From Rebecca billardiae RCC1528 (Eukaryota; Haptophyta): a stretch of 64,000 nucleotides of DNA. The notes under the pieces were generated by a model. That model was not told where the DNA came from. It saw only the letters and a list, made by a program, of their open reading frames with translations, and did no database searches. Location: positions 1,364,001-1,428,000 of the forward strand of contig OZ251228.1 of assembly GCA_965240325.2 (NCBI GenBank), in the 5' to 3' direction. Numbering within the stretch: position 1 is the first letter of the stretch; every line of letters begins with the position of its first letter. A program made the translations under genes and the position numbers. Positions 52,360 to 62,287 of the stretch are shown here, piece by piece.

Positions 52360-53165
52360 GCGCACGCGCCGCCTCCGCCTCCTTCTGCGCAGTTCGCGCG
52401 GCCTTCTTCTGGTTGAATTCCCGCAACGACCACGAGTCATTCTGGCCATCATTGAGCCGCATGTTGTCCGGCTTCGGCGCGGCGACCTCTACGGCGGGCA
52501 CAGGAAGGATACCGAGCTGGTCGGCGAGCTCAGCCGCGTCGAACCTCACCGCCTCAGCCTAGCGCACGTCATCAAGTTCGGCCTCGTGCTGCTCACGAAG
52601 GCGCGCGAGCTTGGCGGCCTGGCGTGCCGACTACTGCTTGGGAAGCTCAACGTTGGCGCGGAAGGCTGGAGCAGTCTTCCAGCGCATCCCCGCCGGCGTG
52701 GCTGTGAACACACTCAACTTCGATGATGAGAGCGTGCCAGAGGGCTCGTTGTCGTCGGCTGAGCACGCAGCCGCGCGCCCCAACACCACCGCATGGCAGC
52801 CGCCTTCTGGGCAACTACCGCGCGCTATATCTTGTAGATCTCCGCTTTCGCGCCTCAACCGAGTACGGCTTGACGCCCTTAGCCGCCTTCATCGAGGCGC
52901 TTGCGCTGGGCCCGGCCGGCGCGCACAGCGTAAGCGCGGGCGTACCGATCAGCGCAGCGCCTGAGCTGTGAGCGGCCGAGGACGATGCCAGCAGGCACCG
53001 CGACCCGACTGGTAACGTATAGTGACGGGCACGTCACCCCACGCGCCGACAGGCTGCTCAGCCCTGCCGCGGCGCGCCCGCCACGCACCCGCCGATGAGC
53101 GAGCCACTGTCGCCATCGCCCGGGTCCGAAAAACGAAGCAGTCCGAAAAACGAAGCAGCGACCTG
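52360..53165. other. Repeat-region flank without a clear gene
   Basis: About 800 bases with only short, unrelated open frames on both strands. Two tandem copies of GTCCGAAAAACGAAGCA occur at 53125-53160. I see no gene I can support. Confidence 0.5.
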
Positions 53166-53313
53166 TAGTCGTGTGCTTCGGCGAGGACGCCTGGTGGTCT
53201 TGCGCGCGGAGTTTCAAGTTAGGCGTCATCATCATGAGTACAATTTCGTGTTTGACGTAAGGCTCAAGAGTAGCCTATGATATAATTCGCGAACTGGGTC
53301 TGAGAGCTGATTG
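53166..53313 (+). repeat. 150-bp direct repeat, right copy
   Basis: 148 bases, same orientation as 50733-50883. It ends about 120 bases before the start codon of the Ser-Pro-rich gene and so forms part of that gene's upstream region. Confidence 0.92.
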
Positions 53314-53431
53314 GCCCGCCACTGAGAGCCACCTATTGGTTGTGTACCCCCGGCGCCCGAGTAGTGCTCGCCAGCCTGCGCTACTTTGCAGTTGGCCAGC
53401 TCCGGCGACCGGCGCTCCCTGCGGGAGAGCG

Positions 53432-56400
53432 ATGACACCACTCGCCCGCGTGGCGCTCGTGCTGCTGGCGCCGCTCGCCGTGCCCCTAGGCGCTCGCGGC
53501 GCGTCCGTCCCGCCGTGCTCGGGGTCGGAGGTCGAGCTCGACATCGAGGCGAGCAACGAGCAGGAGGACAACATCGAGGCAAACGGCGTGGGCAGCATCA
53601 CGCTTGCGCAGATCGGTGCGGACGGGGGGGGCAATGATGTGACGCTCGTGATCACCACGGTGGGCGCGTACACCCGGCCGGCCGGAGAAGATGCCGGCAA
53701 GCTCGATGTTCTCGTGGCCCCCAACCCGACATTGAACTACGTCATCATCCCGCAGCAGATCGGCACGCAGGTCCGGCTGCGGCTGGAGTTCTTCGACCAG
53801 TTTTCAGGCGCGCCAGTGGTGCTGTCCGGCTTCTCGTTCTCGGCCGTAGACATCGATGGCGACACGGTCTCAGGCGACGAGGTGTACGACTACATGTGCG
53901 TGCACGACTTGGCGAGCAACGGCGGCGCATACGCGCTGTCAGGCGCAGGCACAGACCTCGAGGCAATCGAGGTGACTGGCGGCACCGGTGGCCGAGCAGG
54001 GGGGTTATGCGCCGCAGGTGACACGTACATCGGCGCGCAGACCGCCTCCAACCATAACTCCGACTTCGGCACCTACCCGCCCGCCGGCGTTGACGACATG
54101 AAGTATGCAGCCAGGCTGACCTACTCCTCGCCTCCCACGTCGTCGGTGGAGATCACGCTAGGCTCAACGTGCGAGCCGAATTGCGACAACACCGGCGGAG
54201 GGAATCGCGCTCCTGTCTTGACAGGCTTCCTCTTGGTCGAGGGGGCCTGCCCGCCGCCATCGCCGCCCGCCCCGCCGTCGTTGTGTGATCTCAACGAGAT
54301 CGCAGATGGCGTGCCGCTTCCGCCAGGCGTTCTGTCTTTCGCCGGCCCGCATGCCAACATCACGCTCGCGTGCGACAACGGCGCGGGCAACTTCACGTGC
54401 TCGAACGACGACGATGGCAACTTCGAGGCGTGTGTGCCGCACGGCGGTGGTGACGGGGCGTTCGTGCAGGCTGGCGTTGTGTGCACCTCCTGGTGCGTGG
54501 ACAGCCCCGAGACCCAGATGCAGCTGTATCCGCCGACCACTGTCACGGTGGATGACTGCGGGACGCCTGGCAATCCAACCTTCACGTTGAACCCCGCATC
54601 AGGTGAAGCCTTCCCGTGCGCGCCGTACCCACCGTCCCCGCCGCCCTCCCCGCCGCCCTCCCCGCCGCCCTCGCCACCTCCGTCGCCACCGCCGAGCCCG
54701 CCTCCGTCGCCGACTCCGTCGCCACCGCCATCGCCACCGCCGCCTCCGTCGCCACCGCCGAGCCCGCCACCCTCGCCGCCTCCGTTGCCACCGCCACCGC
54801 CGCCTCCGCCTCCGTCGCCACCGCCGAGCCCGCCGCCCTCGCCGCCTCCGCCGCCCTCGCCGCCGCCCTCGCCGCCTCCGCCGCCAGCGCCGCCACCGTC
54901 ACCACCGCCGAGCCCGCCGCCCTTGCCGCCTCCGTCGCCACCGCCATCGCCACCGCCGCCTCCGTCGCCACCGCCGAGCCCGCCGCCCTCGCCGCCTCCG
55001 TCGCCACCGCCATCGCCACCGCCGCCTCCGTCGCCACCGCCGAGCCCGCCGCCCTCACCGCCTCCGTCGCCACCGCCGAGCCCGCCACCCTCGCCGCCTC
55101 CGCCGCCACCGCCATCGCCCTCGCCACCTCCGTTGCCACCGTCGCCACCGCCGAGCCCGCCGCCCTCGCCACCTCCGTCGCCACCGTCGCCACCGCCGAG
55201 CCCGCCGCCCTTGCCGCCTCCGTCGCCACCGCCATCGCCACCGCCGCCTCCGTCGCCACCACCGAGCCCGCCGCCCTCACCGCCTCCGTCGCCACCGCCA
55301 TCGCCACCGCCGCCCTCGCCGCCGCCGCCCTTGCCGCCGCCCTCGCCACCTCCGTCGCCACCGCCATCGCCACTGCCGTCGCCACCGCCCTCGCCACCGC
55401 CACCGCCGAGCCCACCGCCCTCGCCGCCTCCATCGCCACCGCCGTTGCCACCGCCGCCTCCGTCGCCACCGCCGAGCCCGCCGCCCTCGCCGCCTCCGTC
55501 GCCACCGCCATCGCCACCGCCGGCTCCATCGCCACCGCCGAGCCCGCCGCCCTCGCCGCCTCCGTCGCCACCGCCGCCGCCCTCGCCGCCTCCGTCGCCG
55601 CCGCCACCCGCGCCGCCTCCGCCACCGCCGCCCTCGCCGCCGCCCTCGCCGCCACCGCCAGCGCCTCCTCCACTGCCGCCTCCGTCGCCACCGCCGAGCC
55701 CGCCGCCCTCGCCGCCTCCGTCGTCACCGCCACCCACGCCGCCTCCGCCACCGCCGCCCTCGCCGCCGCCCTCGCCGCCGCCGCCAGCGCCTCCTCCGCC
55801 GCCACCTCCCTCACCACCGCCGAGCCCGCCGCCTTTGGCGCCTCCGCCACCCTTGCCGCCCTCGACGCCCTCGCCGCCACCGCCACAGCCGAGCCCGCCG
55901 CCCTCGCCGCCTCCGTCGCTGCCGCCGCCGCCCTCGCCGCCTTCGTCGCCGCCGCCGCCATCGCCGTCGCCGCCGCCACCTCCCTCGCCACCGCCGCCGC
56001 CGCCATCGCCGCCACCGCAGGCAATCTGTGGTGCCACTTGCTTCTTTGTGGTACGCGCCACTCTGCCCGCACGGCCGCGTCGCAGTGCTTCCGCCTGGTA
56101 CCGCCTGCGCGCTCTCACCCGCGCCGTGCGATCGCGGCCATGGGCTGTGGCGGGCGTTATCACGCGCTCGGCCTACAGCCATACCAACAACAGTCAACAC
56201 ACCCGCGCCCATCATCCACTTCGCGCCCCGCTGACTGCGATGCCACTACTGTCTGCCTGCCTGCCTGTGCCCTGCTGCTGCGGCGCGCGCTGCCGTGCGC
56301 CTCGCCACCAGGCTGTCTTCTCGGGGCGCCGGCTGATCAAGCACGCGCTGTGCAGACTGCACGGCGGTTGCGCGGACCAGCCATCGTCGCTCCTCGGCAG

Positions 56401-56593
56401 CCGACAGCTCGCCGCGTCGGCGATGGGCGACGATGACGACGTGGAGGGCGCGATGGCGACGGCTGCTGCGGCGGCTGCCGCGGCGGCTTGGATCGCGCTG
56501 ACGGCGGCAGCGGTCGTGTCCGCCGTCGTCATTGCGAGGCGGAGGTGGAGCCGCCAGCGCAATCCAGCACCCGCTGCTCCTCTGGCAGCTTAG
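53432..56593 (+). CDS. Ser-Pro-rich surface glycoprotein (extensin/pherophorin-like)
   Basis: About 1,053 residues in one frame. Signal peptide MTPLARVALVLLAPLAVPLG, then a 370-residue N-terminal part with two Cys-containing modules: one with FDQFSGAPVVLSGFSFSAVD and DIDGDTVSGDEVYDYMCV, the other with LACDNGAGNFTCSNDDDGNF and several Cys. Residues about 397-863 are almost only Pro with Ser every three to five positions (SPPP repeats; few Ala, Leu or Thr), as in hydroxyproline-rich algal wall proteins. After it come about 190 residues with clustered Cys and, near the C terminus, a hydrophobic segment followed by RRRW (AAWIALTAAAVVSAVVIARR), a likely membrane anchor. It is probably exported and heavily O-glycosylated. 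The part after the Pro block might instead be intronic read-through; cDNA would tell. Confidence 0.8.
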   Translation: MTPLARVALVLLAPLAVPLGARGASVPPCSGSEVELDIEASNEQEDNIEANGVGSITLAQIGADGGGNDVTLVITTVGAYTRPAGEDAGKLDVLVAPNPTLNYVIIPQQIGTQVRLRLEFFDQFSGAPVVLSGFSFSAVDIDGDTVSGDEVYDYMCVHDLASNGGAYALSGAGTDLEAIEVTGGTGGRAGGLCAAGDTYIGAQTASNHNSDFGTYPPAGVDDMKYAARLTYSSPPTSSVEITLGSTCEPNCDNTGGGNRAPVLTGFLLVEGACPPPSPPAPPSLCDLNEIADGVPLPPGVLSFAGPHANITLACDNGAGNFTCSNDDDGNFEACVPHGGGDGAFVQAGVVCTSWCVDSPETQMQLYPPTTVTVDDCGTPGNPTFTLNPASGEAFPCAPYPPSPPPSPPPSPPPSPPPSPPPSPPPSPTPSPPPSPPPPPSPPPSPPPSPPPLPPPPPPPPPSPPPSPPPSPPPPPSPPPSPPPPPAPPPSPPPSPPPLPPPSPPPSPPPPPSPPPSPPPSPPPSPPPSPPPPPSPPPSPPPSPPPSPPPSPPPSPPPPPPPSPSPPPLPPSPPPSPPPSPPPSPPSPPPSPPPLPPPSPPPSPPPPPSPPPSPPPSPPPSPPPSPPPPSPPPPLPPPSPPPSPPPSPLPSPPPSPPPPPSPPPSPPPSPPPLPPPPPSPPPSPPPSPPPSPPPSPPPAPSPPPSPPPSPPPSPPPPPSPPPSPPPPAPPPPPPPSPPPSPPPPAPPPLPPPSPPPSPPPSPPPSSPPPTPPPPPPPSPPPSPPPPAPPPPPPPSPPPSPPPLAPPPPLPPSTPSPPPPQPSPPPSPPPSLPPPPSPPSSPPPPSPSPPPPPSPPPPPPSPPPQAICGATCFFVVRATLPARPRRSASAWYRLRALTRAVRSRPWAVAGVITRSAYSHTNNSQHTRAHHPLRAPLTAMPLLSACLPVPCCCGARCRAPRHQAVFSGRRLIKHALCRLHGGCADQPSSLLGSRQLAASAMGDDDDVEGAMATAAAAAAAAAWIALTAAAVVSAVVIARRRWSRQRNPAPAAPLAA
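54622..56022 (+). repeat. Minisatellite encoding (SPPP)n
   Basis: About 1.4 kb of imperfect units built from CCGCCGTCGCCACC, CCGAGCCCGCC and CCCTCGCCGCCTCC, coding the Ser-Pro block. Mixed synonymous codons show that it is not a simple triplet expansion. The antisense strand reads as a long spurious Gly-rich frame. Confidence 0.9.
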
Positions 56594-56775
56594 GACCGTA
56601 GGAGCAAAGGACTTGATGGTCCTTTGGTAGGAGCGCCGGACAGTCAGATGGGTCGTCCGCCAGACCGCCCCGTCCCGACGCAGCCAGGTGACCAGCATCA
56701 TATCAACTGTCACTCAATCTGCTAGCTGATGGCGCTGCTTAGAAATAAGTCATGTCGTCAGCTAAGTATTAGCAT

Positions 56776-56782
<7 letters not shown>

Positions 56783-56835
<53 letters not shown>
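56783..56835. repeat. (TA)n microsatellite
   Basis: About 53 bases of alternating AT. Confidence 0.98.
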
Positions 56836-56837
<2 letters not shown>

Positions 56838-56861
56838 CGACGTGGTATGCAACGGGCAGGC

Positions 56862-56862
<1 letters not shown>

Positions 56863-56923
<61 letters not shown>
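56863..56923. repeat. (TA)n microsatellite
   Basis: About 61 bases of alternating TA, 27 bases after the first run. Confidence 0.98.
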
Positions 56924-56925
<2 letters not shown>

Positions 56926-57298
56926 TCAGTAAGAATAGAGAGCGCTAGAGAGACAGTCGAGAGAGAGAGAGAGAGACTCAGAGAGTCTCAGAGAGAGAGA
57001 GACGACGCGAGAGAAATGAGCAGTATAGATGCGATACTCCGTAGACGAGTACGATGAAACTTATAGCAGTAGTACAATAAGTACTTGACGTAGTACTCGT
57101 CTGTGACGAATAACTGCGACGATACGACTAAGCTATAGGAGAAGCAGTAGTAACAGCGCAGCAGTATAGCGTGCGGCGAGAGAGCTCAGAGAGCAGACGA
57201 GAGACAGAGCGAGGTCGAGATCGAGAGACAGAGACGAGAGAGAGAAGGAATGACACTGGCGAGCGGCGGACGCGGGCTGCGCAGATGATTGTCATCCA

Positions 57299-59455
57299 TC
57301 AGGCCGCCGAGGCGGACGAGACGCGCTGGCGTTTGGCATCGCGCTCCGCCCGCCGCCCCGCCGCTGCACAGCCAGGCTGCGCGTCGTCGGCGAAATCCAC
57401 TGCCACCGCCTGCATGAGAGTGCATGCCTCGAACGGCTCCTCGCACATGAACGCTTTCCAGCGCGGCTGGCTCACGATGCTCTTGACGTTCGCCTTCACC
57501 ATGCGCCGCGCGGTCTCAGCGATCCGAGAGCCAGCGCCCGCCGCGCGCGCGTGCCGCAGGATGTCCAGGCAGTTGTCCGCGTCCAGCATGCCCAGCACCG
57601 CCTCCTCACACCGGCTGACCACGCGGCGCACGAGATCGCGTCCAGCTACCGCGGCCCCGGGCCCCGCGCCGTGCGTGCCAAGCTCAGCAGCAGCGCTGCC
57701 CCCACCCGACACAGTCGGGCTGGGTGGCTCGAGCTTGCACCCCAGCCGCAGCAGCTCGAGCAGCACGGACGGGTCGGCCGGCAGCGGCGCTCGCCCGCCA
57801 GCGTGCAGCTGACGCAGCAGCGCCTCGTGCGCCGCGGAGCTAAAGTCCGGGTCGGCGTCGACCACGCGCCGGCTGCCCTCGGCCAGCCCGCCGCCCAGCT
57901 GCCGCGCAAAGTAGGTCGAGCCGTGCATCAGCAGCGCGCGGCTGCCGCCCAGCTGCGTGCCGTCCGCGCAGCGGAACACGACGTCGTGCCGCGCGGCTGC
58001 CGGCTCGCTCACCAGCGCCGACTGCGACAGCAGCTGCTGGTGCGACGCGCGCAGCTCGCCGACCTCCTGCGTGAGGCTGTCGTACTGCGAGCACGCCGAG
58101 GCCAGAGCGTGCTCACAGAACTCGGGGTCGAGCATCACCGCTCTCGCGTCGAGAATCAGCGCTTGCAGCAGGTACTGTTGGTCGGCGGCGTCATGGCCCT
58201 TGGGTGCAGGGCCGAGGCGCGCCAGCCGCAGCAGCGCGCCCACCGCGTGCGTGTTGCTCGCCAATGCCATCAGCCTGGCCTTCGAGGAGGTGAGTAGCTG
58301 AATGGCGGTGCACGCATACGTGCTGACCGCGGGGTCGCCCGAGTCGGCCAGGAGCGCGAGCGGAGGGATGGCGCCAGCCGCGATGATCCGCGCGCAGAGC
58401 GCGTCAGACATGGCGAGCTTGCCCAGGGCGCGCGCGGCCTTCTGCCGGACCACGGCCTCGACGTCGGAGCGCAGCAGCGCAACGAGGCGGGGTATAGCAT
58501 CCGTCTCGGCGATCGCCCCCCGGAGCGTGGGGCTCTTGGCGAGGTTGCCGAGCGCGCGCGCCACATGGCCCGGCAGCACAGCATCTTTGGTCTCACGCAG
58601 CAGCGCAACGAGCGGCGGGACGGCGCCCGCCTTGGCGATGGGCGCCCGCAGCTTCGCGCTCGTTGCGAAGTTGCCGAGCGCGCACGCCGCGCAGCTCGAA
58701 ACGAAAGCGTCGCTCCGAGGCTGCAGCAGCGCAAGGAGTGGCGGGATGGCGCCAGCCTCGGTAATGAGTACGTGGAGGGCAGCGTTGGCTGACAGGTTGC
58801 CGAGCGCGCGTGCCGCTTGCCGCCGGGTCATCGGCTCGATCGTCGGCCCCAACAGCGTGACCAGTGGTGCGATGGCGCCTTGCTCCGCAATCTGGGCGCG
58901 AAGAGCGGGCACCTGGGCGAGGGACGCCACGGCGCGAGCCGCGGCGCAATGCATCCCGGAAGCGCCGGGCTGCTGCAGCAGGCCGATCAGAGGCCGTACG
59001 GCGCCAGCCCGTGCCACTGCGTCCGGCAGATGCGCGGCGACGCCCCCGAGCGCCGTCGCCGCGGCGAGGCAGACAATCGCCACCTGCGAGGACAGCAGCA
59101 CCTGCACGAGCGCTCCGAGTGGATCGCCGTGCGCGATGGCGTCAGCGTCGACCCTCCTGCCCCGCGCGCCGCAGAACGGCGTGAGTGCGCGCAAAATCTC
59201 GTCATCGTCGCGCGGCGTGGCCTCGAGCGCGTGCACGAGAGCAACGAGCGAGTTGGCGTCTATGACGGCCGACGTGAGCGACGCGGCGCTTGCCACGGCC
59301 TCCTCCGCGATGGACTGCATCGCCGAGGCGCTCCGATCTAACGGCAGACGAGGTTCGGGGAGGCGGACTCCAGGTCCCAGGAGCGCTCGCGTTTGCTGTG
59401 CTTCGCGAGTTTGCGACGCGTGTCTAAGCCGGGAGGTCCGGGGTGGTTCAAGCAA
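57299..59455 (-). CDS. Armadillo-repeat BTB protein
   Basis: Intronless, 718 residues on the minus strand. A run of about eight armadillo repeats covers residues 90-420, each of the type AGAVPPLVALLRETKDAV then ARALGNLA. A BTB/POZ-like domain follows from about 495 (HDVVFRCADGTQLGGSRALL, then LMHGSTYFARQLGG) with a BACK-like C-terminal part (AEEAVLGM-like CEEAVLGMLDADNCLDILRHA). This ARM-then-BTB order is that of plant ARIA/ABAP1-type proteins, which can serve as adaptors for Cullin-3 ubiquitin ligases. The C terminus is basic (RRAERDAKRQR), perhaps a nuclear signal. The longest frame starts at 59455; a Met at 59320 (MQSIAEEAVASAAS) may be the real start since the first 45 residues look untranslated. 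The adaptor role is inferred. Confidence 0.88.
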   Translation of the reverse strand: MLEPPRTSRLRHASQTREAQQTRALLGPGVRLPEPRLPLDRSASAMQSIAEEAVASAASLTSAVIDANSLVALVHALEATPRDDDEILRALTPFCGARGRRVDADAIAHGDPLGALVQVLLSSQVAIVCLAAATALGGVAAHLPDAVARAGAVRPLIGLLQQPGASGMHCAAARAVASLAQVPALRAQIAEQGAIAPLVTLLGPTIEPMTRRQAARALGNLSANAALHVLITEAGAIPPLLALLQPRSDAFVSSCAACALGNFATSAKLRAPIAKAGAVPPLVALLRETKDAVLPGHVARALGNLAKSPTLRGAIAETDAIPRLVALLRSDVEAVVRQKAARALGKLAMSDALCARIIAAGAIPPLALLADSGDPAVSTYACTAIQLLTSSKARLMALASNTHAVGALLRLARLGPAPKGHDAADQQYLLQALILDARAVMLDPEFCEHALASACSQYDSLTQEVGELRASHQQLLSQSALVSEPAAARHDVVFRCADGTQLGGSRALLMHGSTYFARQLGGGLAEGSRRVVDADPDFSSAAHEALLRQLHAGGRAPLPADPSVLLELLRLGCKLEPPSPTVSGGGSAAAELGTHGAGPGAAVAGRDLVRRVVSRCEEAVLGMLDADNCLDILRHARAAGAGSRIAETARRMVKANVKSIVSQPRWKAFMCEEPFEACTLMQAVAVDFADDAQPGCAAAGRRAERDAKRQRVSSASAA

Positions 59456-60365
59456 GGCCCCGGTTCAATCGTTGTAAGTGCAGCGCACTTTCTGAGCTTG
59501 GTTCAAGGTTCTCTCTATGAAAGATCTGGTCAAAGCACGTGAGATTTTCAAGCTCGCGGCCAGCAGATTGAATCTGGATGGATATTTTGATATTTTCTTC
59601 AGCTTTGATTCTCGGGGTTAACGGGTTTAGGCCTTATTTAGGGAATGATGCGCTCACCGCCCATCACGATGGCGCCGGTCACGCTGCCCGCCGTAGCGTG
59701 GCGTATGCCAACCAAACCCAAGCACCTGCGACTCCAGAGACGTTTAGCTCTGAGCGGCTGCGCTGACACATGCGCGATGAAGCTTCGAGATCGGCGAGCC
59801 CGCGTGGGTGCACACTCTGCATGGCGCCAGCCTCGTCCACCGCGTGGTGCCGGCGCCCGAGCTGCGCAGAGCGGCCGCCGCATGCTGGTCGCAGCTTCTG
59901 CTCCTTTGAGCGAGCATGTCCGTGAGAAAGACCTGCGTGCTCTCAACGTCTTGGCAATGCCTGACCGACCTCGATAACATCAAGCTCCACGTTCCTGACC
60001 TACGCTTGGTCGGTTCCGGACGGGTGTGGCGGCGTGCATCTGATCTTTGTCAGCGCGGACCGGTCGAGCAGCCCTCGCTCCACGCGGGGTGCCGCGGAGC
60101 GGACAGGACAGTGGCAAGCCGGCGAATTTGCCCCTGCCAAGGGACTCCTTTGGCCCTGCGCCCCTCACGCGCGCTCCGGCGCGCGCCTGGCTAGTTATTG
60201 GCGCTCCCCCACCCGCCAATCGTCCGACACACGTCTTGCGGCGCGGCGGGTGAGCATCTCGCCGGCCGTCTCGAGCAGATTACGCCTGCAGGATTCCGGA
60301 GCCACCTCAGTCCGGGTTCGGGGGCATTCGCTGGCTCAGCGAAGCGGCGAGCGCGCTCGTCGACG
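59456..60365. other. Intergenic region
   Basis: About 900 bases between two divergent genes. Open frames here are short and show nothing recognisable. It presumably holds both promoters. Confidence 0.55.
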
Positions 60366-61988
60366 ATGCCTCGTGCGCTGGCCGGCGGCTGCCTACTAGC
60401 CGCCCTCGCCGCGTATGGCGTCCCCGGCTGTGTGGCGCACACCGTCGCTCGGACGCCGACCGTGCGCTCGCACCTCTTGGCGTACGGGGCTCGCGTGGCG
60501 CACGCTTCCCACTCGCGCGCACGCGGAGTCGCCGCGACGGCTACGGTGTTCGACTGGGCCGAGCCCACGGTGAACTTCGTCTCGATCGCGGTGGACCAGT
60601 CGACGGGTGTACGCGGCTTGCGCACGACCCGTGCCTGCAAGCTCGGCGACGTGGTCCTCGAGGTTCGCGCTGCGCGTGCGCTCTCAGATGCGAGTGCGGA
60701 CGCGCCTAGTAGCCTGCCGGGCACCCCGGAGCGGTGGGCGTGGTCGCTCCCGCCGCAGGTGCAGCTCGCGCTCGCCCTCATCGCCGAGCAGCGGCGTGGC
60801 TCCGGCTCCGCCTGGGCGCCGTACCTCGCCTCGCTGCCCGACCCACCGCCGCTGCTCCCGAAGGACCTGCAGCCCGAGCAGCTCGCCGCCGCGCAGGACG
60901 AGCGCTTCGAGGCCGACGCCGACGCGGCCTTCTGCGCCATCCACATGCTCTGCGACGACGCGCTCGAGGCGTGGGGCGAGGCTGCCGACGTCGGCGCCGA
61001 GCGCACGCCGCCGTGCACGCACGCCGAGTTCCAGCGCGCGATGACGCTCGTGTGGACGCGCTGCCTGCGCCTCGATCTCGGCGCCGATCTCGGCGTGCGC
61101 CGGCTGATGGTGCCGTGCGTTGACATGGCCAACCACGCGCCGGTGCCATCGGCATTCTTCGCCTCGGGCGCCGCCGCCGCGGACGGGGCGCCCACGGTCC
61201 GCCTCGTCGCGGCGCGCGACCTCGGGGTGGGCGAGGAGCTCACCCTCTCGTACGCGGAGGAGTCGAGCGCGCACTTCGCCGCGCACTACGGCTTCGTGCC
61301 GGCGGACAATCCTTATGACGCGCTCGACGTGGACGCGCGCGAGCTCGCGCCGCTCCGGGCCGCGCACGCCGCGGGCTGGCCCGCCGACGAGCCGTTCGCG
61401 CTGCCGCGCACGGGTGTGGACTGCGAGCTCTTCGGCGCGCTGCGCTACGCGCTCGCGGCCGAGACGGCCAGCGCCGCCGCCGCGCTCCGCGGCGCGCCGA
61501 GCGCAGCGGCGGCGCGCGAGGCGTACGCCGCCGAGCCGCTCGCTCCGGAGCTTGAGGCGCGGGTGGCGGAGTGTGTCGCGGACGCGTGCGAGCGCCGCGC
61601 GCGCGCCGCGCCGACCACGCTCGCGGAGGACAGGGCGCTCAGCGACGGTCCCGGCGGCGCGGAGCTCGACGACGCGACACGCCTCCTGCTCGCGCTGCGC
61701 ACCTCCCGCAAGGAGCTGCTCGATCACGTGGCGCGGAGCATGCGCGAGTACGCGCGCGCGCAGCGCGAGGCGGCCGCAAGACGCGGCGCCGGCACCGACC
61801 CCGCGGCGCTGGGGGACGCGGATGAGGCGGGCGTGCGAGCGTGGCGCGAGCTGGTAGGGCGCGTGGAGCAGCTCTCCACGTTCCCACAGCTGGACAAGCT
61901 CGGCATCGACGTGTTGCAGTCCATGATCGCGTCGGCAACGGCGCCCGCGCTCCTCTACGCTTTCTGGACGTCCTCCTCGTCCACCTGA
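60366..61988 (+). CDS. SET-domain protein methyltransferase, Rubisco LSMT/SETD3-SETD6 class
   Basis: Intronless, 540 residues from the ATG at 60366. The N terminus is hydrophobic then basic (MPRALAGGCLLAALAAYGVP), as in signal-plus-transit leaders for organelles or the secretory route. The split SET domain begins NFVSIAVDQSTGVRGL (about 70) and ends in VPCVDMANHAP (N256, H257) and the HYGFVPADNPYDAL motif with the conserved Tyr (Y308). A long helical C-terminal substrate-binding domain (Rubis-subs-bind-like) follows, with TSRKELLDHVARSMREYA. These enzymes methylate lysine or histidine in non-histone proteins; plastid members modify Rubisco and aldolase. The target here is unknown. The frame is open upstream to 60198; I chose the ATG preceding the hydrophobic leader. 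Confidence 0.88.
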   Translation: MPRALAGGCLLAALAAYGVPGCVAHTVARTPTVRSHLLAYGARVAHASHSRARGVAATATVFDWAEPTVNFVSIAVDQSTGVRGLRTTRACKLGDVVLEVRAARALSDASADAPSSLPGTPERWAWSLPPQVQLALALIAEQRRGSGSAWAPYLASLPDPPPLLPKDLQPEQLAAAQDERFEADADAAFCAIHMLCDDALEAWGEAADVGAERTPPCTHAEFQRAMTLVWTRCLRLDLGADLGVRRLMVPCVDMANHAPVPSAFFASGAAAADGAPTVRLVAARDLGVGEELTLSYAEESSAHFAAHYGFVPADNPYDALDVDARELAPLRAAHAAGWPADEPFALPRTGVDCELFGALRYALAAETASAAAALRGAPSAAAAREAYAAEPLAPELEARVAECVADACERRARAAPTTLAEDRALSDGPGGAELDDATRLLLALRTSRKELLDHVARSMREYARAQREAAARRGAGTDPAALGDADEAGVRAWRELVGRVEQLSTFPQLDKLGIDVLQSMIASATAPALLYAFWTSSSST

Positions 61989-62287
61989 CAATTACTGTAG
62001 CGAAATGAATCATCGATGAGCATCATGTTTAATGCTCAGGGATTCTGACGATGTCGTCAACGCGTCATCAGCATAATAATGATGATCGATCACCATTCCA
62101 GAGATGATTCCATTCTCGCCCCCCGGGCGGGGAACGACACATCCGCCTGTAGAAGAGCGTAGTCGCGACGCGCCGCTCGCTGCTGCTGCGTGAAATCTGC
62201 CAGTCGATTCGTCAGTTGTAGTGGCAGTCGCAAAGGGTGAGATTCATCGTCATGTCACCGCGCGCAAGTGCGCTTCCAGTGCGCGTG

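Larger units (their letters stand above)
56594..57298. other. Intergenic region with TA and GA microsatellites
   Basis: About 700 bases between the 3' ends of the Ser-Pro-rich and armadillo/BTB genes. It holds two long TA runs (listed) and several GA-rich stretches (56955-57010, 57175-57250). No gene. Confidence 0.7.

Noticed and set aside
52879-53235. Short open frames in the repeat region 52.3-53.3 kb
   Set aside because: They overlap repeat copies, are GC-shadow in composition and have no recognisable domain.
50733-53313. A second LTR retrotransposon bounded by the 150-bp repeats
   Set aside because: The repeats lack TG...CA ends and matching target duplications, and no gag or pol frame lies between them.
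54121-56163. 680-codon antisense Gly-rich frame
   Set aside because: It is the complement of the Ser-Pro minisatellite; simple GGGDGGG-type repeats with no start or end support.
59440-59480. Possible tRNA T-arm (GGTTCAATC) before the armadillo/BTB gene
   Set aside because: No pairing T stem, acceptor or anticodon arm can be built around it.
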